This document shows positions 10,601 through 22,841 of a stretch of 64,000 nt of DNA, piece after piece. This DNA comes from Clavelina lepadiformis. Taxonomy: Eukaryota > Chordata > Ascidiacea > Aplousobranchia > Clavelinidae. A model generated the notes under the pieces. The model searched no databases. It was not told where the DNA came from and was given only the letters and a program-made list of their open reading frames with translations. The translations under genes and the position numbers were made by a program. The DNA is taken from NCBI RefSeq assembly GCF_947623445.1, contig NC_135242.1, forward strand, positions 6,448,001 through 6,512,000, given 5' to 3'. How positions within the stretch are numbered: position 1 is the first letter of the stretch; every line of letters starts with the position of its first letter.

Positions 10601-12818
10601 TTAAAAAAAAGAAATACAAATCTTTTAAAAGGAGTATTTGTGGTCTAGCTCGGTCATCACTGTTGCTTAATCTGGCAAGGTTTGTAGTGTACTCTCATAC
10701 ACATAAATGTAAAGTGATGCTGCGTGCCGTCTAAGTTAATTCATTCGCAGCAAGGGCAGACTCACATTCATTTTTGCCGCGATCTGTTAGCATAATGATG
10801 CCATGGGAATTACTTCACAACAATGGATATGTGACTGATAATAAGGGGATACTGTAGTATACAGATCGAATACATTTTAGAATTCTTGTTTCGAGACGTC
10901 TGCTTTTTGAAGTATGGCATTGTGTGCCGATGACTTCCTGTTTTCCGTTTTAAATCGTAACATAATTGTCATGCCTGCCTATCCTGGGTGTATTATTATT
11001 CACAGTTGTTCAATGCATTGAGTTTACTAAAATCATCCCTGCAACGTTGACGTCTTTTTGCTGTTGCTGTGCCAATGATTTGTCTAAATGTAATTGTTCA
11101 AACGAAAATTTCAATATAATCAGTATATAGTATATACAGTTGTGATTACTGTGTAATCATTATTGAATTCAATTTGAAGAAGTTCAGTCTTAAGATAGAC
11201 AACTTTATTGTCATCTTTACAAGCCAACAAGGACTTTGATCATGTATTATAGCAGTGTAAAACAAGTCATTAAGACTCATTATAGTATTGATCACTGCTA
11301 ATTGAAGCTAGTCTTCAGACAATAAGCCTTCAAGGTGAACAATTAAATCTGAGGGTGAGAAAAGCAGTCGACGACCTCATGATACTCATATATCATCACC
11401 CGCAATAAACATTTCAATAAGTACATATTGTAGTGAAGTGGGTCAACTTCCCAAGTGCAGGTGACATATACCCACTTTCCATTACAGATACTTCTGCTTT
11501 GAATGAGTTTGAACGAAAGGATTTCTTTTAAAGCTTATTCAAGTATATAGTTTGTTAGATTTCCAAATATCGTTGCACCCTCCTTTTCAGAGAAAGCCTT
11601 TTCTGTTGGCGCTTCACTTCTCTGATTAGCTATCAATCAGTGAAGCTGAAACATGAACCGGCTCTAGGAAATAAGGCTAATAAACATGGGATGTTGGTCA
11701 CCAGTCAATAAGCTTAAGCAAAAGGCAGAGTAGATAGTGACTTATGAATTTTACCATACAGAGTCGTGGATTTTAGTAAACATCGACTAATAAGTTACTG
11801 TTTTTTACAATAACTAATAGACTATACCACTATTTCACCGAGAAAATCGTGCGTTCGAAGCTATTTTTTCACAGTTCTTTGTTAACCTAACTTAAATTTT
11901 ATAACATAGTTACGTAAATCTACCGTCTAATCTAAATTTAACTCCAATAAAACTTTAAATAGCTAAAAGCAACTTTTTTTATACGCATTCTGCTAATTAA
12001 CCTAGTCACCTATCTTTAACAGCAGGCGGCGTGACCTACATTCGTTGAAATAGCCACTACGTAACTAAAAACATTTTTGATGAGCTGTGAGTGTTTTACT
12101 AAGTATTGTGACATCGGTTATATCTGAGGCCGAGTACAAGTTGTATTCTTTCTGAAAAACCTAACTGTTTAATTAGCAGGTAAAGCTTTTGAAAGAAAAA
12201 TGTTTGTTCACCGTTTGAAACTGAATTAAATGAACGAACAGAGAAAACTCAAAAACTACGTTTGCCCTTTCTACGGAAACGTAGAATGAGATTAAATTAT
12301 TATCAATTGAAGAAATTCTGTTGACGAAAAAAATTTACTGTTGTAAAAATAATGATAAAACAGACATTTTTCTGGGAATTTAACATTTTGCTAGACTGCA
12401 GTTATAGATATTTAAAAAATTAATGTTTTGTACAAACAGGTCATATGGAACTCGCTTTGTTTTATTCTACCTGAGCTTCTACGGTTCGAAATATCGCAGA
12501 AGAAGTGGTTTTGTTTCCAAATATTTACTTTGTGGGATTACCAGCAGAACTTATCGAAATCAATCCCACCATTTTCTTTTTTCATTAATCGGTTTTGCTT
12601 CCTCCTCGTCTAATATTAGTTTATACATGACCACGCGTTTGCATCAGTGCATAAAGAATCAAGCCAATGATTCCGAAGAACTTGCAACAAAACAAACAAG
12701 TAGCTTGTTTTGTATTGGTAGAAAGCCGTTTTGCAGCAGCGGTCGGTTTTATCATCCAAACTTATAGTTTCGATTAATTTCTTCATAGATTTAAGTTAAT
12801 TTTTAACTTGACTACAAT
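10601..12818. other. Intergenic region upstream of the SLC22-like gene
   Basis: No gene recognised. It contains a short hairpin at about 11609-11644 (CTTCACT...CTGATT paired with AATCAG...AGTGAAG) and a dispersed repeat copy at about 11840-12065. A reading frame at 12423-12767 has no recognisable domain and no support from splice signals. Confidence 0.4.
11840..12065. repeat. Dispersed repeat, copy 1
   Basis: Shares with 15835-16020 the beginning (aaatc.t.cgttc.aagctattttt) and the end (ccta..caccTATCTTTAACA, then GTGACCTAC or ATGACCTAC, then gaaatag). The middle is more diverged. The second copy lies inside an SLC22 intron. I could not identify the family. Confidence 0.5.
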
Positions 12819-15800
12819 ATGACGTATGAAAAGATTTTGAAAAAGGTTGGCAGCTTTGGTCGTTACCAGAAATGGCTTTGCTTTTATCTTTTTTTGAGCA
12901 GTGTTCCAAATGGCTATTTGGTATTATCCATCGTATTTGCTGGGTTAACTCCGCCGCACCGTTGTTACGTGCCCGAATTGGACGGTATGGTTTATGTTTT
13001 TTTAGCTTTCAATGAAAACAAGAGTTGTTGATTTTCAATCAACCGATTTTAAAGCTAATTGAATTTAAAATATTTTTATGTTTTCGCAGGTACAAATTCT
13101 TCTCATTATTCAACCGTTAACACTGCTTCAAATTCAAGCGAAAAATACAACAGAGAATCGCTCAATGAGGTGAGAGGTGTAGAGGTATCCTACCACCTTG
13201 CTACTTGCAGACAATTTTGGTTCCCTACCTAAATTATTCAGCAATTTTTTTCAATAGTATTTCTAACTGATTCATACTCATCCAATCAGAATCGTCAAGT
13301 TTCTATTTTAGTCTGATCTCTCTTGTGCGGTGGGTTTACTTCTATGCAGATATATTGCTAAGTTTCCCCAATTTGGCAATTTCACTATCACCCCCCACTT
13401 TACGATGTGCAGTAGACGTTGGGCGACAAGCTACATTGAGCTCTACACCCTTACGCTTGTTTGAATATTTATACTGACAGGCTGAAGGCATTTTATGATT
13501 CCGACCTTTTCAAACTCACTGAATTTCTAGGCAAAGCCTGGGCTCGTTTGCCGAACCCTTCCATCCTTAAACAAAAGTTAGTGCTGTTTCTTGACAGGTA
13601 TCACAGCAACCAATTACTTCTGTGGGCACCATACCGCAACATGTGGTATGAAAGAGAACTCTCGTTGACTTTTACATACAGTGCAGTACAAGCAATTGCA
13701 ATCAGCGCAAAAGAGAAAGAATATAAACTGCTGTGGCACACTAACACGCATGCTAGACACTAAGCACTGCACCAAGCTCATGGAATCCTGCTGCAACAGT
13801 TACTTTGCGCCAGGTTGACCTCGCAAGTCTAAGATAGTGACTCATATGTCACATATGATAATGATGATGAGGACTCATATTGTCGTATCATAAATTTTTC
13901 GGCAATGTCTGTGGGGTAACGAAAACAAAGTTCACACACTACTGAATTTAAGGGAGACCGTCGGACAATCATCCAACAGACGTATTACCCAAACGCATTG
14001 TCGTTTAGTAAATAGCACATAACTTGTGTAATTGTGGGGATGAACCTCATTGATACTAATTTCTTTAGGAAGCTGGATGTTATGAAGTAAAAACACACAA
14101 TAACGATAGCCCATATGAGTAACCTGTACGTTTAAAATAGATGTATTAAATGCGCTTCAAACTGCACTACTCATGGCATATAAGAAAACGGATGTTACTG
14201 CATGCGATACTCTTACACAAAGCAAAACTACTGCAGATCATATTAAACGGCTTAATTTGTAACAATCGCAACAAGACAATCACCTTACAGGCTTACACAC
14301 TTTCTTGAATTTAGTTTTGCAATAGTCTGATTTTCACATACAGTGATCGTGAACAATAGACAACTGTATCCTATGAACTAAAGGTTGCTTAAAACGGAAG
14401 GGGTGGATGATCTCGAGTCATAGTTTTTCTTGTGGGACTCAGGAAAGTTTATGCACCACTTAAGTGATTCATCACCGTTCCAGCCTCAGATACCAAGCTT
14501 TGCTTTTGTGCAAGTTCCGATGGATACATACTTTTTATTCAGTTTTTTGGTTATATTGCCCGAATTTGGGACTGCTCCCCAGGTTCACTAAACAGAAGCA
14601 AATTTTGTTCATATTTTGCTCAAGGGTAATACCATGTTGGCACAACTGGTGTTAGCTGGTTAACTAATGATGATAGGTTTTGCAATGTTAGCGCAACGCA
14701 ACTTAGCGATGGTTTCTCATCGCTCAAACTTAGGTCACATTTTTTACGAGTCTAACTTCTGCGAAACAGAGCCGACAAAATGTAAAGTCCAGAAGGCCCG
14801 TTTTCTGAAAGCAACGACTAAAGAGATAGCTCAAGGCATTTCGAGATTTGTGCTTTACACTAAATGTTCTTTTCAGATGTTGGATGTTTTCATTCCGCGG
14901 GACAATGATGGTAATTACAATAAGTGTCACATGTTCAATGGCACTGTATCTTCAAATGTGACGAATTCTTCCTCGCAAATAGTTGTATGTCAGCACGGTT
15001 GGAAATACGACATCGACAACGGAAGGACTACGTTTGTGACCGAAGTAGATGCATAGCCTGTAACCTAAATTTGTATACATTAAAGAAATAGACAAAATAA
15101 ATGCTAGGTTTTCGGCAATCTTGTTAGTTTAAAAATAAGTAATTTTTAACCTTTTTCAACAGTGGAATTTGGTATGTTCGCGTTCAACAATACCACCTAT
15201 CATAACCTCTATCTTTATGATCGGCGTTATGGTTGGATCCGCGTTGTGTGGAATACTTGCAGACAAGTAGGCTCATGAACATCTCATTCGCCTCACTCAG
15301 CATAATACTGTAAATAATGGCAGATTTATTCCCGTTTTTAGCCTCATGGCTTGCTATATCTTCTCGTCCTAGAGTCGGTCGAAGGCCAATGTTCCTGGCT
15401 GGCACAGTACTCATGTTTATCTTTTTTGGAGTCTGTGGACTTGCTCCATCTCCTACAGTTTTCTCTGTTATGATGTTCTTCTCAGGGGCCAGCAACCTGA
15501 TAAACTACGCTACAGCTTTCGTATTAGGTGGGGCCGTTGAAGATAAATTTACCTGCGTTTACTCTAATCTAGAATGTGTTGTGCTTACTGTTTATTCGTA
15601 CTTGTAACTTTTACTGCTTGGTGTTCGTAGCATCAGAAATAGTCGACACAACGAAAAGAGTAGCCATTGGCACCATCACAGTGGGCGGATTTGCTGTGGG
15701 TTACATGCTTATACCATTGGTAGCATATTTCATTACTGACTGGAAAATGATATACATCGCCACCGGACTGAGTGGAGTTGCTTTCTTGCCTTATTTCTGG

Positions 15801-18320
15801 TAACTGTTTCAGAAGGTTTTTGGCTGTTACTGTTCTGTATACCGGAAAAATCATACGTTCAAAGCTATTTTTCATGGTATTTTTCACGTTTCAGCTATTT
15901 CTAATTTCAATCAAACCCTGAGTAGCTTAAATCGACTTTTTCATACCAATTTCCCTAACCTAACCGCCTATCTTTAACAATGGACTGCATGACCTACTTA
16001 GGGGAAATAGACAGGTTGAAAGTTTTTTGGCCTGGTCGAACAAACGAAACTTAATCAATTCATTGTTTTCAGGTTAATTCCGGAATCTCCTCGATGGCTT
16101 TATACGAAGGAAAGATATGTCGAGTTTAAGTCACTTATGGCAAAAATAGGACATGCAAACGGACTCAGCAAAGTGGAAGTTAAAAATTTGTTTCAGGATG
16201 GTCAATTTGAAGGACAGGTAGTTAGCAATAGATTTGCTGTTTGGAGCTCAAATAACTCCACAGTTTATCCAAACTTTTATGCTGTTTCCAAAAAGTGCAG
16301 GATCCAGAATGATGTTGAATGAAAGCTAAAAATATATGACCCATTTTTATATTAGGGGCTTACCGTTTTACGCACTGGGTGATAACGTTGTCTGGTGTGA
16401 TTTCGAGTTTAATTTACTAAACTGAAATTATATGTAAGCTACAAAGTCAATTAAGCTGGTTGAGAGAACCTAACTTAATGTAGGATATAATCTTTAGCTG
16501 TGTAGGCTATAAACTGCAAAGAAGACTAAGCCATAATAATCTTCACACAGAGCAATGAGTATTTAAGTAAATGAACAAATATTTTCAGCCTGATGCAGAT
16601 GAAGGTTTGCAGCCTACTACAGACAAACATATCTGGTACCCTGTAGAAGAAAAGTCTCATCCCCCTTACTGTGAAATGATAAGGAACTCAATAACTCGTT
16701 TTCGGTTTTTCAATATTTGCTTTACCTGGTTAGTTTTGATAAATAAATCTATAATGATTGACCTAGGACTAGATCACACGACTATAATGCAATAACATAA
16801 TTGCACAGCACTTCTACCTATCTTAGATTCTGTAACTGGCAGTAAGACTGCTGTGTACCAAGCTACCTTCTCTTTTATCGTATACGCAGTCCTACCTGAC
16901 TGAGCCTATACTCTTCCACACATGTTAATGGCAAGATTAAACGTTAACAAATGCCAACTTTAACATCGCAGGTTTTCCAACGCTGTGATCTACTATGGCA
17001 TTTCACTCAACACTTCCAACTTGGGAGGAAGCCCCTATTTTAATTGCTTCATTGCTGCTGCTGTGGAAATCCCTGCTTATGTCATTGTAATTTTGTCGTT
17101 AAAGGTAAGCTACTTCCGCATCTGTTTACCGAAGATCGACGTTCAAAGTATGAAGCCAATATCCGCCGAAAACATTGTCAAAATGTCTTGTGAGCCTACT
17201 ATAGCCTATGCCCTATGCACTGCATAACTACAGTATATAAGTTTAACATAATGAAATCTATCATAGTCTTATACCTTGGACTTTAAAAATAATTTCTTAC
17301 GCAGAAAATTGGCAGAAAGCAACTAGTTATCGGTACCATTCTGGTTTCCGGTGTGGCCTGTGGGTTGGTGCCGTTTTTACGTGAAGGTAACTCCATGTTC
17401 GAACGCTCCGTAAAGCAGGTTTAATCGGACTCAAATTTGCCTGTAGCCTATACTATAGAACTACTCAGACCCGCTTTTGGCACCGATCCTATCACCAACA
17501 CATAGTTGTAACAACAGCAACAGTTTGTGTAAAAATGGTTTATAGGCTACTACATGCTGTTATACACCTTGGTGTAGTACTGTAGTACATAGATTGCCTC
17601 AGACGTCAGCATGGTTTTGACTTCAGCTTACGGCCATTGGCAAAAAGGCTACGGTTGAGTGCTAGGACGCGCTCAGTGTAGGCTATAGCCTACTGTGGTA
17701 AGTTGTCTATGTAAATGCATTCCTCACTGTTGTATTTACAGTCAGCGTTCCTCTATCCATAGCGATGGCGATGGTGGGTAAATTTGGCGTTGCAGCAAGC
17801 TTTGATGTTGTCTACATCTACTGTGCTGAACTCTTTCCAACAGTTATTCGGAACACGTCAGTCGGTTTTGGTTCAACTTCAGCTCGGATTGGGGCAGCAG
17901 TTGCACCTTACCTTATTTACTTGGGTGAGAAAGAAATGGAATATGTCACATGAACGCTATAGTAAAGCCTTCATTGCAATTAACTATTCAAAACGTTTCG
18001 CTAACAGAGCAAACCAACGCTGTGCTTCCATACACGATAATGTTGATCCTCAGCGTAACAAGCGCGTTGCTCACAGTCTTTTTGCCTGAAACTGGACAGA
18101 AACCTCTACCTGAAACCTACGAAGATCTCGAAAGATATAAGTGAGCATAGAAACCCAGGCCTTTTTTAGCACCATACTTACCTTACACGGCCATGAATGA
18201 ATCATGATTTTTTAACTATTTACTCATATAATATGCATATTTTGCAGGCCACGTCTATCATGGATGAAAGTGAAAAAATTGCGAGCAAATAAGAAAGATC
18301 GAATTTCAGCTGTGATATAA
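12819..18320 (+). CDS. SLC22-family organic ion/carnitine transporter-like protein, 13 exons
   Basis: Exons 12819-12984, 13090-13169, 14877-15044, 15163-15266, 15373-15527, 15631-15799, 16073-16217, 16589-16728, 16972-17104, 17305-17386, 17742-17924, 18008-18140 and 18248-18320 join in phase to give 576 residues, the usual SLC22 size. SLC22 marks, in order: a first membrane helix after GRYQKWLCF; a large glycosylatable outer loop (FNGTVSSNVTNSSS); WNLVC; the MFS signature ADKVGRRPMF, split across two exons; TTKRVAIGT; LIPESPRWL; a long inner loop; helices around AVIYYGISLN; KFGVAASFDVVYIYCAELFP with TVIRN; and the end LPETGQKPLPETYEDL. These are plasma-membrane major facilitator proteins moving organic cations, anions or zwitterions. 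The sequence does not decide which substrate. An extra exon in the 1.7 kb second intron is possible but not needed for the frame. Confidence 0.9.
14490..14660 (-). repeat. tRNA-derived SINE, second copy, in SLC22 intron 2
   Basis: Aligns with 9780-9945: both have tgtgcaagttccga, a T-rich stretch ending ttatattgcc or tcgtattgcc, a gaac..c.caggt segment and a caa..gtaata or caa..gtatta segment. It is diverged and lacks a clear tRNA-like head. It sits in the second intron of the transporter gene. Confidence 0.45.
15835..16020. repeat. Dispersed repeat, copy 2, in SLC22 intron 6
   Basis: Partner of 11840-12065; see that entry. It fills most of the intron between exons 6 and 7 and ends just before the acceptor at 16072. 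Confidence 0.5.
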
Positions 18321-19722
18321 GTATGGACTTGCCAACTACCTTATTTTTGGTATAGGCTATCTATTAGCCAAAATTATGAATGTGTTGACATCTATTGTTT
18401 GAAGTTTAGATGTGTTTCATCAATAAGGCTTTTACTAAAGGTGGAAGCTGTAACTGACACATACGGCTATAAGTCACATAAATCCTATGCATTTGTACTA
18501 ATCATATGCCGTATATAAAAGCGATGCAAAAGTACCATAAAATGAAAAAAGCTTCTCAGATAAATGAAGCAAAAAAATTACTTAAGCGGGACATATGGCA
18601 ATGCCACTCTTACCGCTTTGTAAAACCTATCCTGGCTACCGTAGTTAATTATGGTAGCTTTCGCCCTTGTACATTTTTAAATGCTTAGATCCAGTCGTTG
18701 CGATTGGGCTTGCCCGTCACTTGCTAATACAGTACTACCTAAAGGTGCAGTGTTGCTATAGGTCTTAATAGCTTTTCGTTCTATATTGGTGAGCTGAGTA
18801 GCCTTTGCTTTTGTGTTAATTTTCAAAGTTATAGCAGCAAGCGAGTCGCTATGCATGTTAATACAGATGGTATGATATATTATTTCGTTTGGGTATTACT
18901 TGTGTGAAGTATTACACAACAAACATATCTGTCATAAAGACCGGCTGTTGTTACATTAGGAGTGAGGACGATTGATGGTTGATAACTTCTTTTGCTTCTG
19001 CTTCGATGATATGAGTTCTCATTTCTCAAACGGCGTGACTATGCTGTTTAGTTGCTTGATTCTGTCTATACATATTAGTGATATTATTAAATAATAAAAT
19101 TCCCATTTTTATTAATTATTATTTATCAGACACAAACGCTTTCACCTTCGGGGAAAGGATACTGAATGTTACATTACGCTTCGCAACAAGTGAAAAAGGA
19201 AAAATTGCAAACATTACAGCAGTATTTATATGTGGCACACCAGTTCAAGCGAGGTTATTTATCTGAACGTCATTAAGGAGAATTTAAGTTTGGTCAACAA
19301 TCGAATTGCAAGATCCCAAAATAAAATTCCAGCATTTACAAAACAACCCTTGACTCGTGACGTAACCGTCACAATGGCCACTACGCCGTTTAGCGCCAAC
19401 TTTTTTGGTTTAGTTTAAAACAAAAGTTTGTAAAGAAGTACCTGTAGTTTGGAGCAATTGTAAATTATTTGCATAATTTACAAACTTTTAATCTACAAAA
19501 TAATAAATCTTTTAGTTCTGTCATAAAAGCACGGTGTCCTATAATAAAAAAATAAACTTATTTTTCCAAATTGTGGGCGGGATTAAGTTTCAAATTAAAC
19601 ACTAGCATGTCCACGTATTTAAGTTAGCTCCTCCCGGGCTAAGGCTAAAAGAAAAACGCAATGACTTTTTTCGCAAATAAGCTTTGGTGCCCTGCCGCTT
19701 TGTAGCGAACGCTACTGTGATG
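18321..19722. other. Intergenic, no gene recognised
   Basis: Holds the 3' flank of the transporter gene. No canonical AATAAA was found close behind the stop. No other coding or repeat signal was recognised. Confidence 0.4.
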
Positions 19723-19730
19723 ATTTAGTG

Positions 19731-20042
19731 CAGTGCTTCTCAACCCCAGGGTCGCCGTCGCCAATTAAACTAGTCCACAAAGCCGTTCGGTAACTGAGAA
19801 CCTTACTATATTCATTGCATATTGACTGTTTGTTGACGTCATCATGCATTGCTGCGGAAACACAAGTGAAGAAGCATGGTGATGATTATAATTTGCTGTG
19901 AGACTTTAGATTAGCTACGTTCGAGTCAAGGCTAAATATTTGTAAATACCCAATTTTTGGGTAAAGAAATTGGGTCGCGCCAGCATCGCTATTAATTTAC
20001 GTTTAATATTTGGGTCGCGCCAAAAAAGGTTGAGAAGCACTG
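19731..20042. mobile_element. Non-autonomous hAT element (MITE) with perfect target duplication
   Basis: A 312 bp element with inverted ends CAGTGCTTCTCAACC and GGTTGAGAAGCACTG (15 of 15 complementary). It is flanked by the 8 bp direct repeat ATTTAGTG at 19723-19730 and 20043-20050, the hallmark of hAT insertion. It has no coding capacity. An internal GGGTCGCGCC is repeated at about 19970 and 20011. Confidence 0.9.
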
Positions 20043-20050
20043 ATTTAGTG

Positions 20051-21263
20051 GGTAATAATTGACTAATAGTGTAGCCAGCGGTGGAGAAACTTTGTTAGAA
20101 GCCCATTGGGCTGTGGTCTGCAGAGTTCATCATAACAGCGCTTGTCCCATTTTTAATGCATCTATTTTACTTTGTGCATGATCTTTGTAATCCAAGTTAT
20201 GGACTACCATTCCCATTTAAAATTCGTTTGAACTTTTCTTAAATCTCTGAGTCATCTCAAATTGAGGACCAACTCAAATTTTTCAAATACTGCAAGTCAA
20301 GTCTTTTAGGTCTTTAAGTCATTTTAACTGAGCCACCAAGTTACATTTTGCCCCTCAAATATTTGCCATCTGTTTTCTTGCACTTTGCAACGTAAAGCTC
20401 TGTTTCATTATGGGTATGCAATGCGATAGCATAATAATAAAATTCCACATTGTTACAGTTGCTTTAGCTGTTGACATGTCAGATCTCTAACAATACCAAA
20501 TTTGTGATTACCGATCGATCGAGTCACTAAGCTGTAATTTGGATCACAATATCAGAACTGTTTAAGATAATTTCGTGAAACCACGTCATTCAGTTGTTGG
20601 TATATTAGATCGCAATAACAAGTGGCATGTAATACATGAATAAGAAAGGCAAAATACAGTTGTTAAAGCTGAACAGCGATGCAAACTACATCTAAGCTTA
20701 TTAAGTTGCGCTACACTTCTCAAACAATGAATCTTAAATTAATTTCAAATCATCAATCCCAGCGCAATATTGTCCAACTTTGGGCTGAGCCAGTTAGTTA
20801 GTGCAGTTCTTAAAAAGTTGGAAAAATAAAACTAATCAACAGAATTTATTCTAAAAAGATGATGGATGGATATGTCTGATAGTGACACCAAATGCAGCAG
20901 AAAAAACTTAGTAACATTAACAAGAGTAAATACTTAGGTATTGTGGTTTAAATTCCACTGACTACTAAAAATGCGTCTTCATAAAAATTCCATATCTTGG
21001 ACAATTTCTTTCAGCTAAGTTGTTTACTAGAATTTGTAAATATCAAACATATCATTCATGATAGCCAAAATGTAACAAATATGTACAATCTATACCACAT
21101 AACAACATAAATAACAGCCAATATGCTCCAGTCGCAAGTGTATGAAAGTAAGCCAATCTATCAGAAAATTTTCTACATTGATTTGGAGTACAATTTAGGA
21201 AAAATAGTGAATAAAACAAATTGCATAGAAATGAGAAGTTTAGAATTTACACAAACGTTTTGT
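20051..21263. other. Intergenic / 3' flank of the FPGS gene
   Basis: No gene recognised. Around 20200-20350 there are several loose repeats of a gactcaaa/aagtcaagtc type. A TTTATT at about 20847 is a possible minus-strand AATAAA poly(A) signal for the FPGS gene, about 420 bp past its stop. Confidence 0.35.
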
Positions 21264-22841
21264 TTAGTTATTAATATCAGGTTGAAGGATTCGTAAGTAT
21301 CCTCCAATTAAATGTAAACTACCAGTGACTAGTACTTGCAAATGTGTCTGAGCACACCCAAGCGAAGACGTTGGGTATTCAACCATCATTTCTAGAGAAC
21401 GTCTGAAAAGTTTATCATCACGTTTCTCTGCCAACCAGCAGACAGCATCAGCAATAGCTGGAAATGTGTTAGTGCAACACCTTTCCATGGGGTAATTCTG
21501 TGCAGAACAGAGCTCTAACCAATCATCGCGGTTAGCTAAAACTCTAATAAGCCGATCTTCTACAGGATTCTTGAAGTTTGTTTGATCATTAAAATCAGAA
21601 GAGATCAATGTCGCTATGTTGGATGTGAAGATGGCATGCTTGAAGTTACATGGCAGCAATACAGAAAGAAGATTGTAGGCATCTCTTTCATTTGTAACAT
21701 TAAAAGCGAGAACTCTATCGCATGTTTTGTTTAATTCCATTTGCTCATTTGTGGAAGCTTCTGTGAACCATTTCACCGCACAACCTAGACTTCTCATTGT
21801 GTGTGCTCCATCCATGTAAAATGTAATATTATTAAATTTTAAAATTTGAGCCCTACCGTTCCACTGACAACTGGCTAGTCCTTGGATGAAGGCTGTGTTT
21901 AAGGAAAATGGTTGACACATTCCTGAACTTACATTTTTAAATGAATTTAACCATGCGTTTGCAAGTTGTAATGCCAGCGATGCGTTCAATTTTTGGTGTT
22001 CGCCAGACAATCCAAGTTTCGGTATATCTGCACAAACGTAGTCAGTAAAATCAGGAGTAACATTTAACTTAGTTCCTAATTCTTGGGCCCTTTGAACTAG
22101 AACATCCATGCCTTCTTTTGGCTGTGGCACTGTAAAAGCTGGCACACCTTTCTTAAAAATTCCAGCCTTCTGCCAAGCAATTGAAGAAAGGGTGTTTCCT
22201 AACATTGTAGTGTGATCAATACCAAGCGAGGAAACACCACATACAACTGGATTTTCTATAACATTGGTGCAGTCAAACGCTCCACCGATTCCAACCTCCA
22301 TAATAGTGGCAGTGATATTTTCATGTTTGAATACATAATAAGCCATAACTGTTAAGAAGTAAAAATAGGATGGAATTTTTACTTCGTAGGAGTCTTTGGT
22401 TCTATCCAAATGTTCATATACCTCCCAGAAATACTTTGTGAATAGCTGAGTTGATATTGGTTTTCCGTTTATTCGAATTCTCTCCCTTACTTCAAGAAGA
22501 TGTGGTGAACTGTAAAATCCAGTGCGCATGCCATGATGCCTTAAAATACTTTCAACAAATGCACATGTCGAACCCTTCCCTTTGGTACCACTGACATGTA
22601 TCACATTCAATTTTTTAAGATCAGTTTGAGAAACTTCCACTCGTTGTAAAAACTGTCTCATTACCGTTAGACCCAAACCGTCTAGTTTTTCTTGTCTTGA
22701 CAACATTTTATTGCATTGAAGCTGATTTAATTCCTTAACCGCTTGTTCATATTTGTAGTCATAAACTGCCATCTTGTGCAAGCTTCTCCAACCCAACTTA
22801 CATCGCCCAACCATGCAACGAACTGAGAACCTTACAGCCAT
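21264..22841 (-). CDS. FPGS: Folylpolyglutamate synthase, intronless
   Basis: One uninterrupted frame of 525 residues. FPGS adds glutamates to folates with ATP, keeping them in the cytosol and mitochondria. The P-loop SGTKGKGST is at residues 84-92, the family signature GIDHTTMLG at 207-215 with IAWQKAGIFK after it, MEVGIGGAFDCTN at 181-193, a YMDGAHT motif near the middle of the C-terminal domain, and VTGSLHLIGGYLR at the end. All match eukaryotic FPGS, and the length fits (roughly 500-590). The first 23 residues are basic and lack acidic residues, like a mitochondrial presequence. A second ATG at residue 24 (MAVYDYKYEQ) matches the cytosolic start used in other animals, so both forms are probably made. 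The absence of introns is odd beside the split neighbours; vertebrate FPGS has many exons. A fixed retrocopy or intron loss would explain it. Confidence 0.95.
   Translation of the reverse strand: MAVRFSVRCMVGRCKLGWRSLHKMAVYDYKYEQAVKELNQLQCNKMLSRQEKLDGLGLTVMRQFLQRVEVSQTDLKKLNVIHVSGTKGKGSTCAFVESILRHHGMRTGFYSSPHLLEVRERIRINGKPISTQLFTKYFWEVYEHLDRTKDSYEVKIPSYFYFLTVMAYYVFKHENITATIMEVGIGGAFDCTNVIENPVVCGVSSLGIDHTTMLGNTLSSIAWQKAGIFKKGVPAFTVPQPKEGMDVLVQRAQELGTKLNVTPDFTDYVCADIPKLGLSGEHQKLNASLALQLANAWLNSFKNVSSGMCQPFSLNTAFIQGLASCQWNGRAQILKFNNITFYMDGAHTMRSLGCAVKWFTEASTNEQMELNKTCDRVLAFNVTNERDAYNLLSVLLPCNFKHAIFTSNIATLISSDFNDQTNFKNPVEDRLIRVLANRDDWLELCSAQNYPMERCCTNTFPAIADAVCWLAEKRDDKLFRRSLEMMVEYPTSSLGCAQTHLQVLVTGSLHLIGGYLRILQPDINN

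Noticed and set aside
12423..12767. 114-codon frame just upstream of the SLC22 gene, considered as an extra exon
   Set aside because: No similarity to the transporter family. The ATG at 12819 starts exactly where the family's N-terminus is expected.
13461..13763. 100-codon frame in SLC22 intron 2
   Set aside because: No domain or transporter similarity. Exons 2 and 3 join in phase without it.
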